A stretch of DNA of 64,000 nt, from NCBI GenBank assembly GCA_015063445.1, contig SVUD01000002.1:1-64000 (forward strand), read 5' to 3'. Below the pieces are notes generated by a model that saw only the letters and a list, made by a program, of their open reading frames with translations, did no database searches and had not been told where the DNA came from. Below, piece after piece: positions 25,092 through 34,307 of the stretch; the stretch's first letter is position 1, and each line of letters begins with the position of its first letter. Made by a program: the position numbers and the translations under genes. Source of the stretch: Oscillospiraceae bacterium (lineage in GTDB: Bacteria; Bacillota_A; Clostridia; Oscillospirales; CAG-272).

Positions 25092-26030
25092 ATGAATTAC
25101 GAGCTTAAAAAAATCACCTTTGCGTCCGCTGACGGAAAAAGCACGATAAAAGCGAGAATCTACGTTCCGACCGAAAAGAAAATAATCGGAGTCGTTCAGC
25201 TCTCGCACGGAATGATGGACCACGTGGGAAGATACGAAGGTCTCGCCGAGTATCTTACGGGCGAGGGCTACGTCTTTGCGGGAAACGACCATATAGGACA
25301 CGGAGAAAGCGCCGCCTCGGACGATGATTTTGGATTTTTTGCGAATAAAAACGGGGTCGGTAAGATTCTTTGCGACCTTCATTCCATGAATGAATATTTA
25401 AGAAAAGAATTTCCTGCCTTCAAGCCGATATTGATGGGACACAGCATGGGCTCGTTCTTATCGAGGCTTTACGTCAGAAAATACCCCGACACCGTCTCGG
25501 GTCATATCATTCACGGCACGGGCGGTCCTATGGGAATAATACTGCCGTTCGGCAAGGCGCTGGTTAACACGCTTATGCTCTTCCGAGGCAAAAAGCACCG
25601 TTCGAAATTCGTTGCGAAAATGTCCTTTATGGGATATAACTCAAAGTTCCCCGAGGAAGAGGGCGAAAACGCCTGGCTCACACGTGAGCTTTCTCTTGTA
25701 AACGGCGAGGACAGAAATAAATACACCACGTTTACGTTCACGCTTTCCGCTTACCGTGACCTTTTCAGAATGGTAGGCTGGTCAAACTCTAAAAAATGGT
25801 TCAAGGAATACCCGAAGGATATCCCTACGCTCGTTATGAGCGGAGATATGGACCCCGTCGGCAGCTACGGAAAGGGCCCGACTTACGTTTACGGGCAGCT
25901 TAACAAAAGAGGCGTCACCGACGTGAAGCTGAAGCTTTACGAGGGGGCTCGGCACGAGCTGTTCAATGAAACCTGTCGCAAAGAGGTGTTTGACGATATG
26001 AAGGCTTGGCTTTCGGGAGTTGGAAAATGA
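25092..26030 (+). CDS. Alpha/beta hydrolase, lysophospholipase / monoacylglycerol-lipase type
   Basis: 312 residues with CGGAGAA before the ATG. Hydrolase_4 (serine aminopeptidase S33-like) fold: LSHGMMDHVGRYEGLAEYL (oxyanion HG), NDHIGHGES, nucleophile elbow GHSMGSF, Asp in VMSGDMDPVG and His in GARHELFNE complete the Ser-Asp-His triad. No signal peptide, so it is cytoplasmic. Probable lipid or short-ester hydrolase. Stop overlaps the miaA start (ATGA), so they form one transcription unit. Confidence 0.85.
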   Translation: MNYELKKITFASADGKSTIKARIYVPTEKKIIGVVQLSHGMMDHVGRYEGLAEYLTGEGYVFAGNDHIGHGESAASDDDFGFFANKNGVGKILCDLHSMNEYLRKEFPAFKPILMGHSMGSFLSRLYVRKYPDTVSGHIIHGTGGPMGIILPFGKALVNTLMLFRGKKHRSKFVAKMSFMGYNSKFPEEEGENAWLTRELSLVNGEDRNKYTTFTFTLSAYRDLFRMVGWSNSKKWFKEYPKDIPTLVMSGDMDPVGSYGKGPTYVYGQLNKRGVTDVKLKLYEGARHELFNETCRKEVFDDMKAWLSGVGK

Positions 26031-26986
26031 TACGCGCTCTCGCAATTACAGGCCCTACCGCGTCGGGAAAAACCGCGCTCTCAATTGGCGTTGCAAAGGC
26101 ATTGGGCTGTGAAATAATCTCGCTCGATTCCATGCAGATATACAAATATATGGACATAGGAACGGCAAAGGCTACCGAAGAGGAACGAGCAATAATTCCC
26201 CATCATATGATAGACTTTCTCTCCCCCGACGAATCCTTCAGTGCAAAGGCTTATAAGGACATGGCTATGGAATGCGCCAAGGATATAGTTAAAAGAGGAA
26301 AAATACCGCTTTTCGTCGGCGGTACGGGGCTTTATCTTTCGACTCTTATGCGTCCCGACTGCGAAGAGCCGCCCGAATCGGATCCCGAATACAGACGAAA
26401 AATAGAAGAGACCTTAACCGACGAAAACAAAAAAATCGAGCTTCACGAAAGGCTTCGACAAATAGACCCCATTTCCGCGCAAAGCGTACATTATAATAAT
26501 ACAAGACGTGTTATACGCGCGCTTGAGATATTTGACGCCACCGGGAAAACGAAAACCTATTTTGACGCTCTGACAAAAAGAAAGAGCGACGAGCTTGAAT
26601 TAATTCACGTAACGCTCGATTTTCACGAAAGAGAAAATCTTTATAAAAGAGTTGACGTAAGAGTTGATCAGATGATCAAGGAGGGACTTCTCTCCGAGGC
26701 CGAGGCTCTTATAAAAAACGGCTATCTTAAAGAGGATACCACAGCCTCTCAGGCTATCGGATATAAGGAGCTGACGGACGTCGTCCGAGGCACGAAAAGT
26801 CTTGAGGCTGCCATTGATGAAATAAAGCAGTTTTCAAGAAACTACGCAAAGCGGCAGCTGACGTGGTTCAGGCACACGGACGGAGCTAATACGCTTTTTG
26901 TGGACAACGATGACGCTTCAATGCGCTCTCTCGACGAGCTTTTATCGGAATGTATCAATATATTTTCCCATGCGCTCTCGGTTTGA
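26027..26986 (+). CDS. miaA: tRNA dimethylallyltransferase
   Basis: 319 residues from ATG 26027, which overlaps the preceding stop; a longer frame starting 26006 is less likely. GPTASGKTALS (P-loop), DSMQIYKYMDIGTAK, PHHMIDF and GGTGLYLSTLM are the standard MiaA motifs, and GYKEL with Arg-rich QFSRNYAKRQLTWFR is at the C-terminus. It transfers a dimethylallyl group to N6 of A37 in tRNAs reading UNN codons. Full length for the family. Confidence 0.95.
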   Translation: MIRALAITGPTASGKTALSIGVAKALGCEIISLDSMQIYKYMDIGTAKATEEERAIIPHHMIDFLSPDESFSAKAYKDMAMECAKDIVKRGKIPLFVGGTGLYLSTLMRPDCEEPPESDPEYRRKIEETLTDENKKIELHERLRQIDPISAQSVHYNNTRRVIRALEIFDATGKTKTYFDALTKRKSDELELIHVTLDFHERENLYKRVDVRVDQMIKEGLLSEAEALIKNGYLKEDTTASQAIGYKELTDVVRGTKSLEAAIDEIKQFSRNYAKRQLTWFRHTDGANTLFVDNDDASMRSLDELLSECINIFSHALSV

Positions 26987-27056
26987 CGCTCGATTTCACC
27001 GAACAAAAAACTTAATTATGTAAATAAAAAATTACAAATAGAAGGGTTTAACGACT

Positions 27057-28334
27057 ATGAAAGCATCAGAACTCAAAAAACTCATACAGGACGGCGGTCT
27101 TGATAAGTACTCAAATCTTTACGCAAACACAAAGGCTCAGGCTGAAAGATTTATTATGGCTCTTGACTCTTATATAGAGCTTTACGGCGATGAGGACGAC
27201 GAGGTTGGAATCTTCTCCGTTCCGGGCAGAAGCGAGATCTCCGGAAACCACACCGACCATAACAGAGGCTGCGTTCTCGCAGGCGCTATCGACAGAGATA
27301 TAATCGCCGTTGCGGCAAGAAACACCGACGGTAAGGTCAACTTCAAATCCGAGGGTTACCCCAAGATTTCCATTGATCTTTCCGAGATTGACGAGCCCGA
27401 TAATTTTGAAAACTACTCCTCCGCCGCGCTTATTGCGGGACTTGCTAAGGGCTTCGTTAACTCCTCCTATTCGATAGGCGGATACAATGCCTACGCAACC
27501 ACCGAGGTTCTTAAGGGAAGCGGTATTTCCTCTTCCGCAGCCTTCGAGGTTATGATAGGTAACATCTTCAACTATCTTTACAACGACGGCGCTGTTTCAA
27601 ACGTTGAGATAGCAAAGCTTTCTCAGTACTCCGAGAACGTTTACTTCGGTAAGCCCTGCGGTCTTATGGACCAGATGGCGTGCGCTGTCGGCGGCTTCGT
27701 TTTCATCGACTTTGAGGATCCCAAGAACCCCATCGTTGATCCTATCGCATTCTCTCTTACAGATGCGGGTTATTCGCTTTGCATAGTTAACACGGGCGGC
27801 AACCACGCCGACCTTAACGACGATTACGCCTCCGTTCCCTACGAGATGAAGGCTGTTGCCAAGGAGCTCGGACAGGAAGGACTTCGCGGACTCACCGAAT
27901 GCGACATAATCAAGAAGATTCCCGACCTTCGTGAAACCCTCGGAGACAGAGCTATTCTCCGTGCTATCCACTTTGTAAGAGAAAACAACAGAGTTGGTGA
28001 AATAAGAGAGGCTCTCAAGAATTCCGACGTTGACGCATTCCTCAAGGGAATACTCGACTCGGGCTCTTCCTCATTCAAATATTTGCAGAACGTGTTCACC
28101 ACCGTTAACGTTAAGGAGCAGGGACTTTCTCTCGCTCTCGCTCTCGCAGAGGGCTACCTCACGGGTAAGAACTGCGCATGGCGTGTTCACGGCGGCGGCT
28201 TTGCGGGAACTATACAGGTATTTATCAAGAACGAGCTCGTCCCCGGCTTCATAGCTCTTATGAACTCGGTATTCGGCGAGGGCGCGGCTATGAATCTCAA
28301 GATTCGCCCCGTTGGAGCAACAAAGCTCTTCTAA
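27057..28334 (+). CDS. galK: Galactokinase
   Basis: 425 residues, GHMP-kinase family. The galactokinase signature GRSEISGNHTDHNRGCVLA is at about 57-75, the ATP-binding motif LKGSGISSSAAFEV at about 148-161, and motif 3 GGGFAGTIQVF near 381. It phosphorylates galactose to galactose 1-phosphate in the Leloir pathway. Usual bacterial enzymes are about 390 residues; the extra length is mostly N-terminal (about 50 residues before the signature). galT and galE are not next to it. A strong terminator follows at 28513. Confidence 0.9.
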   Translation: MKASELKKLIQDGGLDKYSNLYANTKAQAERFIMALDSYIELYGDEDDEVGIFSVPGRSEISGNHTDHNRGCVLAGAIDRDIIAVAARNTDGKVNFKSEGYPKISIDLSEIDEPDNFENYSSAALIAGLAKGFVNSSYSIGGYNAYATTEVLKGSGISSSAAFEVMIGNIFNYLYNDGAVSNVEIAKLSQYSENVYFGKPCGLMDQMACAVGGFVFIDFEDPKNPIVDPIAFSLTDAGYSLCIVNTGGNHADLNDDYASVPYEMKAVAKELGQEGLRGLTECDIIKKIPDLRETLGDRAILRAIHFVRENNRVGEIREALKNSDVDAFLKGILDSGSSSFKYLQNVFTTVNVKEQGLSLALALAEGYLTGKNCAWRVHGGGFAGTIQVFIKNELVPGFIALMNSVFGEGAAMNLKIRPVGATKLF

Positions 28335-28512
28335 GCGATAAAGCCGATTTACAAGCTCCTTGTATTTCTCTTTCATCCATTGACTTTCGTTTGCTTCTAC
28401 ACTATAACACGGATGAACCGTATAAAACGAAATATGTGTTTTATGCCTGACAGAATATTTGCTATATTTTGCAGAGAATCCAAAAACAAACGTCAGCATA
28501 TGCAAAAAATAT

Positions 28513-28568
28513 AGCGCGTAAAAGATTTTCGGGCAAAGTGTGTCGATCGTCTTTTGCGCGCTTTTATA
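28513..28568 (+). terminator. Intrinsic terminator after galK
   Basis: AGCGCGTAAAAGA pairs with TCTTTTGCGCGCT (13 bp, one G-U) and is followed by TTTATAT. Between the galK stop and here (28335-28512) I see no gene. Confidence 0.7.
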
Positions 28569-28600
28569 TATTCCAAGAAAAAATCAAAAGGAGATAATCT

Positions 28601-29260
28601 ATGAAAAATATAACCTTAAAGAGCGTTTGCTTCATTCTTATTATCTTAACCGCTTTTGCTTCTGTCACAGGGTGTGATTTTATAAAAAGCGCAATAAAAG
28701 ATAAATCCGATGATACGAGCGCCAATCACGAAAAGGGACTTGAAAGCGGTTTTGGCGCTTCGGGCGGAGGCGCATCATCACCTTTTCTCTGCGCATACAA
28801 GAGCGATAAAACGGAGTTCGATATCAATGACGTAACACTTGATTTTTATTACGGAGTGTATTTTTTGGAAAGCGAAGAAGATGCCAGAGAGAGTACCTTC
28901 GATTATCCATCATTTGATTTATACTTTGCAAAAGACGAAAGAAATAAAGTGCTTATCAGACACGTAGAAGAAAATTTCATTTCCGAAAAATATCGCTGTG
29001 ACTTTGTTTATGAAGAAAACTGGAAGATATCCGAAATTAAATATAACCACTTCGAAACACTCACAATTCCAAAGGAAATGTTTACAGAGGACAAAGGGGC
29101 TATATATTTTGAAATTCATAGCACCAATATAAAAGACTATGCCAAGGAATATAGGTCTATAGTAGGTAAAGTTATCTATTATGCGCTTTCACTTTCGGAA
29201 GACAGAGTTATTTTAACAGACAACTATTATATTTATAAAAGCGTTTTTGGAGGAAAATGA
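28601..29260 (+). CDS. Lipoprotein of unknown function
   Basis: 219 residues, AAGGAGATAATCT before the ATG. Signal peptide with lipobox SVTGC (Cys25), so membrane-anchored on the outside. After a Ser/Asp-rich linker the domain has aromatic-rich strands (VTLDFYYGVYFLE, YDYPSFDLYFAK-like, IYFEIHSTNIKDY). I do not recognise a family. The stop overlaps the start of the metalloprotease gene by ATGA, implying a joint function. Both genes use more AT-rich codons than their neighbours, a sign of possible transfer. Confidence 0.75.
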   Translation: MKNITLKSVCFILIILTAFASVTGCDFIKSAIKDKSDDTSANHEKGLESGFGASGGGASSPFLCAYKSDKTEFDINDVTLDFYYGVYFLESEEDARESTFDYPSFDLYFAKDERNKVLIRHVEENFISEKYRCDFVYEENWKISEIKYNHFETLTIPKEMFTEDKGAIYFEIHSTNIKDYAKEYRSIVGKVIYYALSLSEDRVILTDNYYIYKSVFGGK

Positions 29261-32037
29261 TGAAAAATAAAAGAAATTTTAGTAACCTTATTTGTATTAC
29301 ATTGGCAATTTTGTTGATTTTATGTGTATTTCCTGTTTTCAACACAAGAGTCGTCGCGAAAGAAAGCAGCTATTATTCTACTTTAAGAGACAACCTAACT
29401 AATAAAAACAATTCTGCATGCGGAGACGGAGATTACATCTCATTTTATCCAAGTAAAATTCATTTTTCCAACAATGAAAGTATAACGGTAAGTTATTACG
29501 CAAATTCAGACAGTTATATAACCGACGTTGATTATACAATTGATGGTTTTGAGGTAATATCTACAGTCATCTCTCCCGATGATTTAAAGCTTATAACCTT
29601 TGAGCTTATCTGCATTTCAAATTCTCAGGATTATAACATGCTAATCGACATAACATTATCTTCCGGAGAAGTATTAACATCATCCCTCTATGCGATAAAA
29701 AACGAGTGCGGTGTATTTATCAGCCCATTCTCCGTAGACGCTGCCCGTCAGGAGTATTTTACATACGCAATAAATTCAGGCTTAATGACACAAGAAGAAT
29801 ATGAAAAAATTTGGGCCGAAATAAGCAGAGAAGGTATGATTATAAATAAAATTTCATCTAATAACATGTCGGAAATTTCTTCTTCAGACATTGGAGCAAA
29901 TTCAACATTTTCTGCAACATCGGAAGAATGTTCCATTTTTGGATTGTTATTATGGGAAGATGATTTTGGACTAAAACACCCGCTACGAAATATCATGATT
30001 GAAATTTATGATAAAGAACCTATTGGTTCTGATCTTTTAGGAATTACTTATACCGATAATTCAGGTTTTTTCAATTATGACTTTAAAAACCCTGATAATT
30101 GGATCGAGTTGGAAAACGGTGGATATGATATCTTTATTCGTGTGTATCCGGGTGATTCAAATGCTATGGTTACCATGGGAACAAGCGATAATCTGTATTA
30201 TTGCGAGTCCGAGGTAGTAGAAAATTTTCCGGATGGAGATATGATTTACGTTGGTTACGTAGCCCCCTGTGATACTGATTTGGGAAGAGCTTTTCAAATT
30301 TCGCAAGCAATAATTACGGCTCGTGATTACGCTAAACAAATGATGGGAAGAACCCCGTCAAACGTTACGGTACGTTATCCTTACGATAATCCAGAATATG
30401 TGCATGAATGCTTTTATGAAAACTCATACAACCGTATATCAATAACAGGAAAAAATGCTTCTTTGACAGGCTATCCAAACGCATACGCATCTTGGGATAT
30501 AATTATGCACGAATACGGCCATCACGTTCAATATGAATTGGGTATAATTAATGATGGATATGGATTTGAGCATTATTCAAACACCGATAATGCGATTCGT
30601 TACGGCAAAGATATCGGAATAAAATTAGCGTGGAATGAATCCTGGCCAACGGTGTTTGGAATTATGGCACAGCATTACTATGCTGATTGTTTGACAAACA
30701 TTTATACTGTTTGTGACACAAACTATAAAGCCTACAATGGTGCTAACCACAGCTTAGAATACGATAATGTCGCAAAGGGTGAAGCTTGTGAACAGTCTAT
30801 TATGTCTGTTTTATGGGATTTGTTTGATAGCAATAATGATACCAATGATACTATTACGTTAGGTCACGAGAATTGGTGGGCGGTAACTACCGGCAATCAA
30901 AGCAAAACATTCTCTGATTTTATAGATTATTTCTATGATGAATATCCGGAATACATAGATGATATTGGTGCAAATTTATCGTTTTATCATATGGCATCAT
31001 CGGAGCCATACTTGGTCAATGCCGGTGTTGTGTCTGTTGATACTCCACCTGAATTTATGTGGTATGCAAGAGGCGGAAGTAACGTTTTTCCTAACGATTC
31101 ATTCATTCTAATTTTTTACAATACGGTCGGTAATGAGGTTTTAAGAATACCCGCTGAATATGAATTTGGACAAGAATACGATTACTATCAAGTGCCCGAT
31201 CGCTATTGGGAGGAAATTTTAGATATGGTAGGGACTTCTTATTCCGTCGCTATATGTTCGCTTAAACTGACAAGCTCGCCAGCAACGGGCCCTTATATTT
31301 CTAAACGTTCAGAAGTTTTCACAAAACCTATACCGTCCTCCAATGATATAATTACAACTAATATTAACATTGGAGATGACGAGCCATATAAAGAACTTGA
31401 CATATACCTCTCACAAGGGCAACTTGCTAAGATTAACATTACCTTTGCATCGCAGGGAACAAGGGTAATACAAACCTTTGGCACTAAGGATACACTGATG
31501 TACCTTAAAGATGAAAACGGAAATTTATTAGCAATCACGGAAGACGAAGGCTATGAGTATAATTGTTTTTTATCATATGATTTTGAAGCAAATACTTCCT
31601 ATACCTTAGAAGTAGAATTCTATTTAGGGTATGAAACAGGTAATTTAAAAATGCTTATAGTATCGTCTTTTTATTATTCTTCTTACGAAGAAATATCTAT
31701 GGGCGGAGAAGCTCTAAACACGCTATCGGGAGCACTTATCGATAACAAGTCTATTATGATACGATACAAATTACCGTATACTCAAACCATAGAAATTACT
31801 ATACAAGCAGCCTTTCTTGTGGATATATATATCATCGATCCAACGACAACATCAGATATGGTACTACAAAGCTATTTACAGTGGATTGATGTTGTTGATG
31901 GCGAAGAAATATACAAAACCTCCGTCACATTCACCGTATCTCCAAATATTCCTTATCTAATGGTACTTTGTCCAAACGATCCTTTGAATGATTCCGGTAA
32001 TTTTTCTTTAACGTTAACAAAATTATCTTCTCAATAA
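29257..32037 (+). CDS. Secreted zinc metalloprotease-like protein
   Basis: 926 residues; the first ATG at 29257 overlaps the lipoprotein stop, a second at 29260 is equally possible. Residues 1-37 are a signal peptide. A zincin motif IIMHEYGHHVQY (HExxH, about 420) is followed about 45 residues later by WNESWPTVFG, where Glu may be the third zinc ligand, as in gluzincins. A stretch at about 240-290 (IFGLLLWEDDF...VEIYD...GITYTDNSGFFNYDF) looks like a Cna-B/transthyretin-like beta domain. The C-terminal 350 residues resemble bacterial pre-peptidase C-terminal beta domains (LSQGQLAKINITFAS, VSPNIPYLMVL). No close family name is offered. Base composition is distinctly AT-rich against flanking genes. 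Probably degrades an extracellular protein or glycoprotein. Confidence 0.75.
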   Translation: MMKNKRNFSNLICITLAILLILCVFPVFNTRVVAKESSYYSTLRDNLTNKNNSACGDGDYISFYPSKIHFSNNESITVSYYANSDSYITDVDYTIDGFEVISTVISPDDLKLITFELICISNSQDYNMLIDITLSSGEVLTSSLYAIKNECGVFISPFSVDAARQEYFTYAINSGLMTQEEYEKIWAEISREGMIINKISSNNMSEISSSDIGANSTFSATSEECSIFGLLLWEDDFGLKHPLRNIMIEIYDKEPIGSDLLGITYTDNSGFFNYDFKNPDNWIELENGGYDIFIRVYPGDSNAMVTMGTSDNLYYCESEVVENFPDGDMIYVGYVAPCDTDLGRAFQISQAIITARDYAKQMMGRTPSNVTVRYPYDNPEYVHECFYENSYNRISITGKNASLTGYPNAYASWDIIMHEYGHHVQYELGIINDGYGFEHYSNTDNAIRYGKDIGIKLAWNESWPTVFGIMAQHYYADCLTNIYTVCDTNYKAYNGANHSLEYDNVAKGEACEQSIMSVLWDLFDSNNDTNDTITLGHENWWAVTTGNQSKTFSDFIDYFYDEYPEYIDDIGANLSFYHMASSEPYLVNAGVVSVDTPPEFMWYARGGSNVFPNDSFILIFYNTVGNEVLRIPAEYEFGQEYDYYQVPDRYWEEILDMVGTSYSVAICSLKLTSSPATGPYISKRSEVFTKPIPSSNDIITTNINIGDDEPYKELDIYLSQGQLAKINITFASQGTRVIQTFGTKDTLMYLKDENGNLLAITEDEGYEYNCFLSYDFEANTSYTLEVEFYLGYETGNLKMLIVSSFYYSSYEEISMGGEALNTLSGALIDNKSIMIRYKLPYTQTIEITIQAAFLVDIYIIDPTTTSDMVLQSYLQWIDVVDGEEIYKTSVTFTVSPNIPYLMVLCPNDPLNDSGNFSLTLTKLSSQ

Positions 32038-32155
32038 TTCAATTTAGTAATAGTCATTTGCAAACCGATAATTTAAACAAACACTAAATGTGCAGATATC
32101 GTCGGTGAGGTTATTTTGAGGATATTTTTTCGCTTGCGACCCGAAGGCGTAGTTA

Positions 32156-32312
32156 CCTACGTCGAGTGGGAGCAAACGGGAAAATAGACCAAAATAAACC
32201 ACCGAGAACCTACGTCGAGTGGGAGCAAACGGCATAAATAGACCAAAATAAACCACCGAGAACCTACGTCGAGTGGGAGCAAACGGCATAAATAGACCAA
32301 AATAAACCACCG
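32156..32312. repeat. Three tandem copies of a 54-bp repeat
   Basis: Units start at 32156 (53 bp), 32209 and 32263 with CCTACGTCGAGTGGGAGCAA, then ACGG(C/G)ATAAATAGACC and AAAATAAACCACCGAGAA. Copies 2 and 3 are nearly identical. The 423-bp gap between the metalloprotease and recA (32038-32460) holds these repeats, a possible -10 (TATAAT, 32348-32353) for recA, and no other gene. A minus-strand reading frame through the repeats is a by-product of the 54-bp (18-codon) unit. Confidence 0.85.
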
Positions 32313-32460
32313 AAAGAGATGTCCGATTTATTGGACAGGGCATCTTGTATAATGTAGACGTAAAGCATAGCTTTGCCGTGAAAAACGAGAAAACAGATCA
32401 CGGCAAAATGACAGGAAAATGCGGAGCGAACGCTCCTATATCAACGAAAGGAACACTACT

Positions 32461-33558
32461 ATGGCAACTAAAAAGGCAGCTGCGGATAAGGCTCCGGCAA
32501 ATGACAAGAAGGCGGCTCTCGAAACCGTTATGGCGAGAATTGAGAGAGAATGCGGAAGAGGCTCTATTATGCGCCTTGGCGAGAATTCTTCTCTTAACGT
32601 TTCGGCGGTTTCAACAGGCTCTCTCGCGCTCGACTTTGCTCTTGGCGTCGGAGGAATTCCGAGAGGAAGAATAACCGAGATCTTTGGCCCTGAATCATCA
32701 GGTAAAACGACTATCGCTCTTCACGTTATCGCAGAGGTGCAGAAGCAGGGCGGAACGGCTGCATTCATCGATGCGGAGCATGCGCTTGATCCCGTATACG
32801 CAAAGAAGCTTGGCGTTGACATCAACGAGCTTCTCGTCTCTCAGCCCGACTGCGGAGAGCAGGCTCTCGGTATAGCCGAAACGCTTGCAAACTCGGGCGC
32901 TATTGACATCATAGTTATAGACTCGGTTGCCGCGCTCGTTCCCCGTCAGGAAATAGAGGGCGATATGGGCGCGTCTCACGTTGGTGTTCAGGCTCGTCTT
33001 ATGTCTCAGGCTATGAGAAAGCTTATGGGTACTATCGCAAAATCGAACACCATAGTTATCTTTACCAACCAGCTTCGTGAGAAGGTTGGCGTTATGTACG
33101 GCAACCCCGAGGTTACCCCCGGCGGCCGCGCGCTCAAATTCTACGCATCGGTACGTATTGACGTTCGCCGCTCAGAGTCTCTTAAAAACGGCTCCGAGGT
33201 TATCGGCTCGCACACTAAGTGCAAGGTCGTTAAAAACAAGGTCGCTCCTCCCTTCAAGGTAGCCGAGTTTGATATTCTTTACGGCTCGGGAATTTCAAAG
33301 TCCTCCGAGATAATAGATATGGCTATCCAGCTCGATATTATCGAGAAGAGCGGCGCTTGGTTCTACTTTGACGGTGACAGACTCGGTCAGGGTAAGGAGA
33401 ACGTAAGAAAGCTTATAGAGAGCAATTCCGAGCTTATGGATAAGCTCGAGGCTCTCGTTCGTGAAAAGGCAAAGTCCGCGCTTCTTGACGAGGACGGCTC
33501 GCTTGAGGGTGAGGACGAGGACGATTTCGAGCTTGAGGATTTCGGCGACGAGGTATAA
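32461..33558 (+). CDS. recA: Recombinase RecA
   Basis: 365 residues from ATG 32461 (GAAAGGA upstream; an earlier in-frame start at 32419 is not supported). Walker [10 protein letters not shown], the [22 protein letters not shown] loop region, [26 protein letters not shown] and an acidic C-tail ([19 protein letters not shown]). Strand exchange and SOS coprotease. I saw no GAAC-N4-GTTC LexA box upstream. recX follows after 1 bp. Confidence 0.97.
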   Translation: MATKKAAADKAPANDKKAALETVMARIERECGRGSIMRLGENSSLNVSAVSTGSLALDFALGVGGIPRGRITEIFGPESSGKTTIALHVIAEVQKQGGTAAFIDAEHALDPVYAKKLGVDINELLVSQPDCGEQALGIAETLANSGAIDIIVIDSVAALVPRQEIEGDMGASHVGVQARLMSQAMRKLMGTIAKSNTIVIFTNQLREKVGVMYGNPEVTPGGRALKFYASVRIDVRRSESLKNGSEVIGSHTKCKVVKNKVAPPFKVAEFDILYGSGISKSSEIIDMAIQLDIIEKSGAWFYFDGDRLGQGKENVRKLIESNSELMDKLEALVREKAKSALLDEDGSLEGEDEDDFELEDFGDEV

Positions 33559-33559
33559 A

Positions 33560-34159
33560 GTGACTTGTAAAATTCTTTCTGTCGGAGCGAAGGAGGGAAA
33601 AACACCCCTCGTAATAATCACGGCTCTGAACGGTGAAAAAAAGCAAAAATATACAATAACCGAGGGGACATACCGAGAAATCGGCTGTCCCCTTTCGGGC
33701 GAGGAAATAGACGGAGACGCTCTTTCCACCTTGATAAACGAGGACGAAAAAAGACGCGCGCTCCTAAAATCGCTGAACGTTCTTTCCTATGGCGATAACA
33801 ACAAAAAGGCGCTCTTTTTGAAGCTTCTGCGCTCTGGATTTTCAAAAAATGCCGCGGAATACGCAATAACGGAATGCGTAATGCACGGCTACATAGACGA
33901 GGCAAGACAGGTCGAAAGACTCGTTTTGAAGCACACCTCCGAGCTTTTAGGCCCTCACAAAATAAGAGCAAAGCTTATTTCACGTCAATATTCCCCCGCC
34001 CTCATAAATAAAACCATTCGAGCCTTAGAGGAGCGAGGCAAGATAGACTTTAAAAAAAACAAGGAAGCGCTTCTTTCGGAAAAGCTTGGCGCTGACGCAA
34101 CCTATCAGGATAAAATGAAGCTCCTGTACAGATACGGATATATAAACGGAGCTGTATGA
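33560..34159 (+). CDS. recX: RecX regulatory protein
   Basis: 199 residues from GTG 33560, one base after the recA stop, with GAGG at the end of recA as ribosome site. The three-helix RecX repeats are visible (GFSKNAAEYAITECVMHGYIDEARQVERLV; GPHKIRAKLISRQYSPALINKTI). It modulates RecA filaments. The recA-recX order is classic. The N-terminal 60 residues are a less conserved beta-rich extension. Confidence 0.88.
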   Translation: MTCKILSVGAKEGKTPLVIITALNGEKKQKYTITEGTYREIGCPLSGEEIDGDALSTLINEDEKRRALLKSLNVLSYGDNNKKALFLKLLRSGFSKNAAEYAITECVMHGYIDEARQVERLVLKHTSELLGPHKIRAKLISRQYSPALINKTIRALEERGKIDFKKNKEALLSEKLGADATYQDKMKLLYRYGYINGAV

Positions 34160-34307
34160 CAGATAATGATCATAATATGTCGAAAACGCAAAAAAATTTC
34201 CGCGGCTGATAATTCAGCCGTGCAAAAAACCTATGGCGGCCTTTTGCTACTATAATCACCGCAACAGAAATCGACAGTTTTTTGAAAAATTGAAGAAGGA
34301 AAAGCAT

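Noticed and set aside
32044..32343. 99-residue minus-strand frame with a repeated peptide (FSVVYFGLFMPFAPTRRR)
   Set aside because: The repeat is a 54-bp DNA unit, which keeps any frame open by being a multiple of three; no ribosome site and no relatives known to me.
32461..34159. LexA/SOS box before recA
   Set aside because: No GAAC-N4-GTTC or close variant was seen in 32312-32460.
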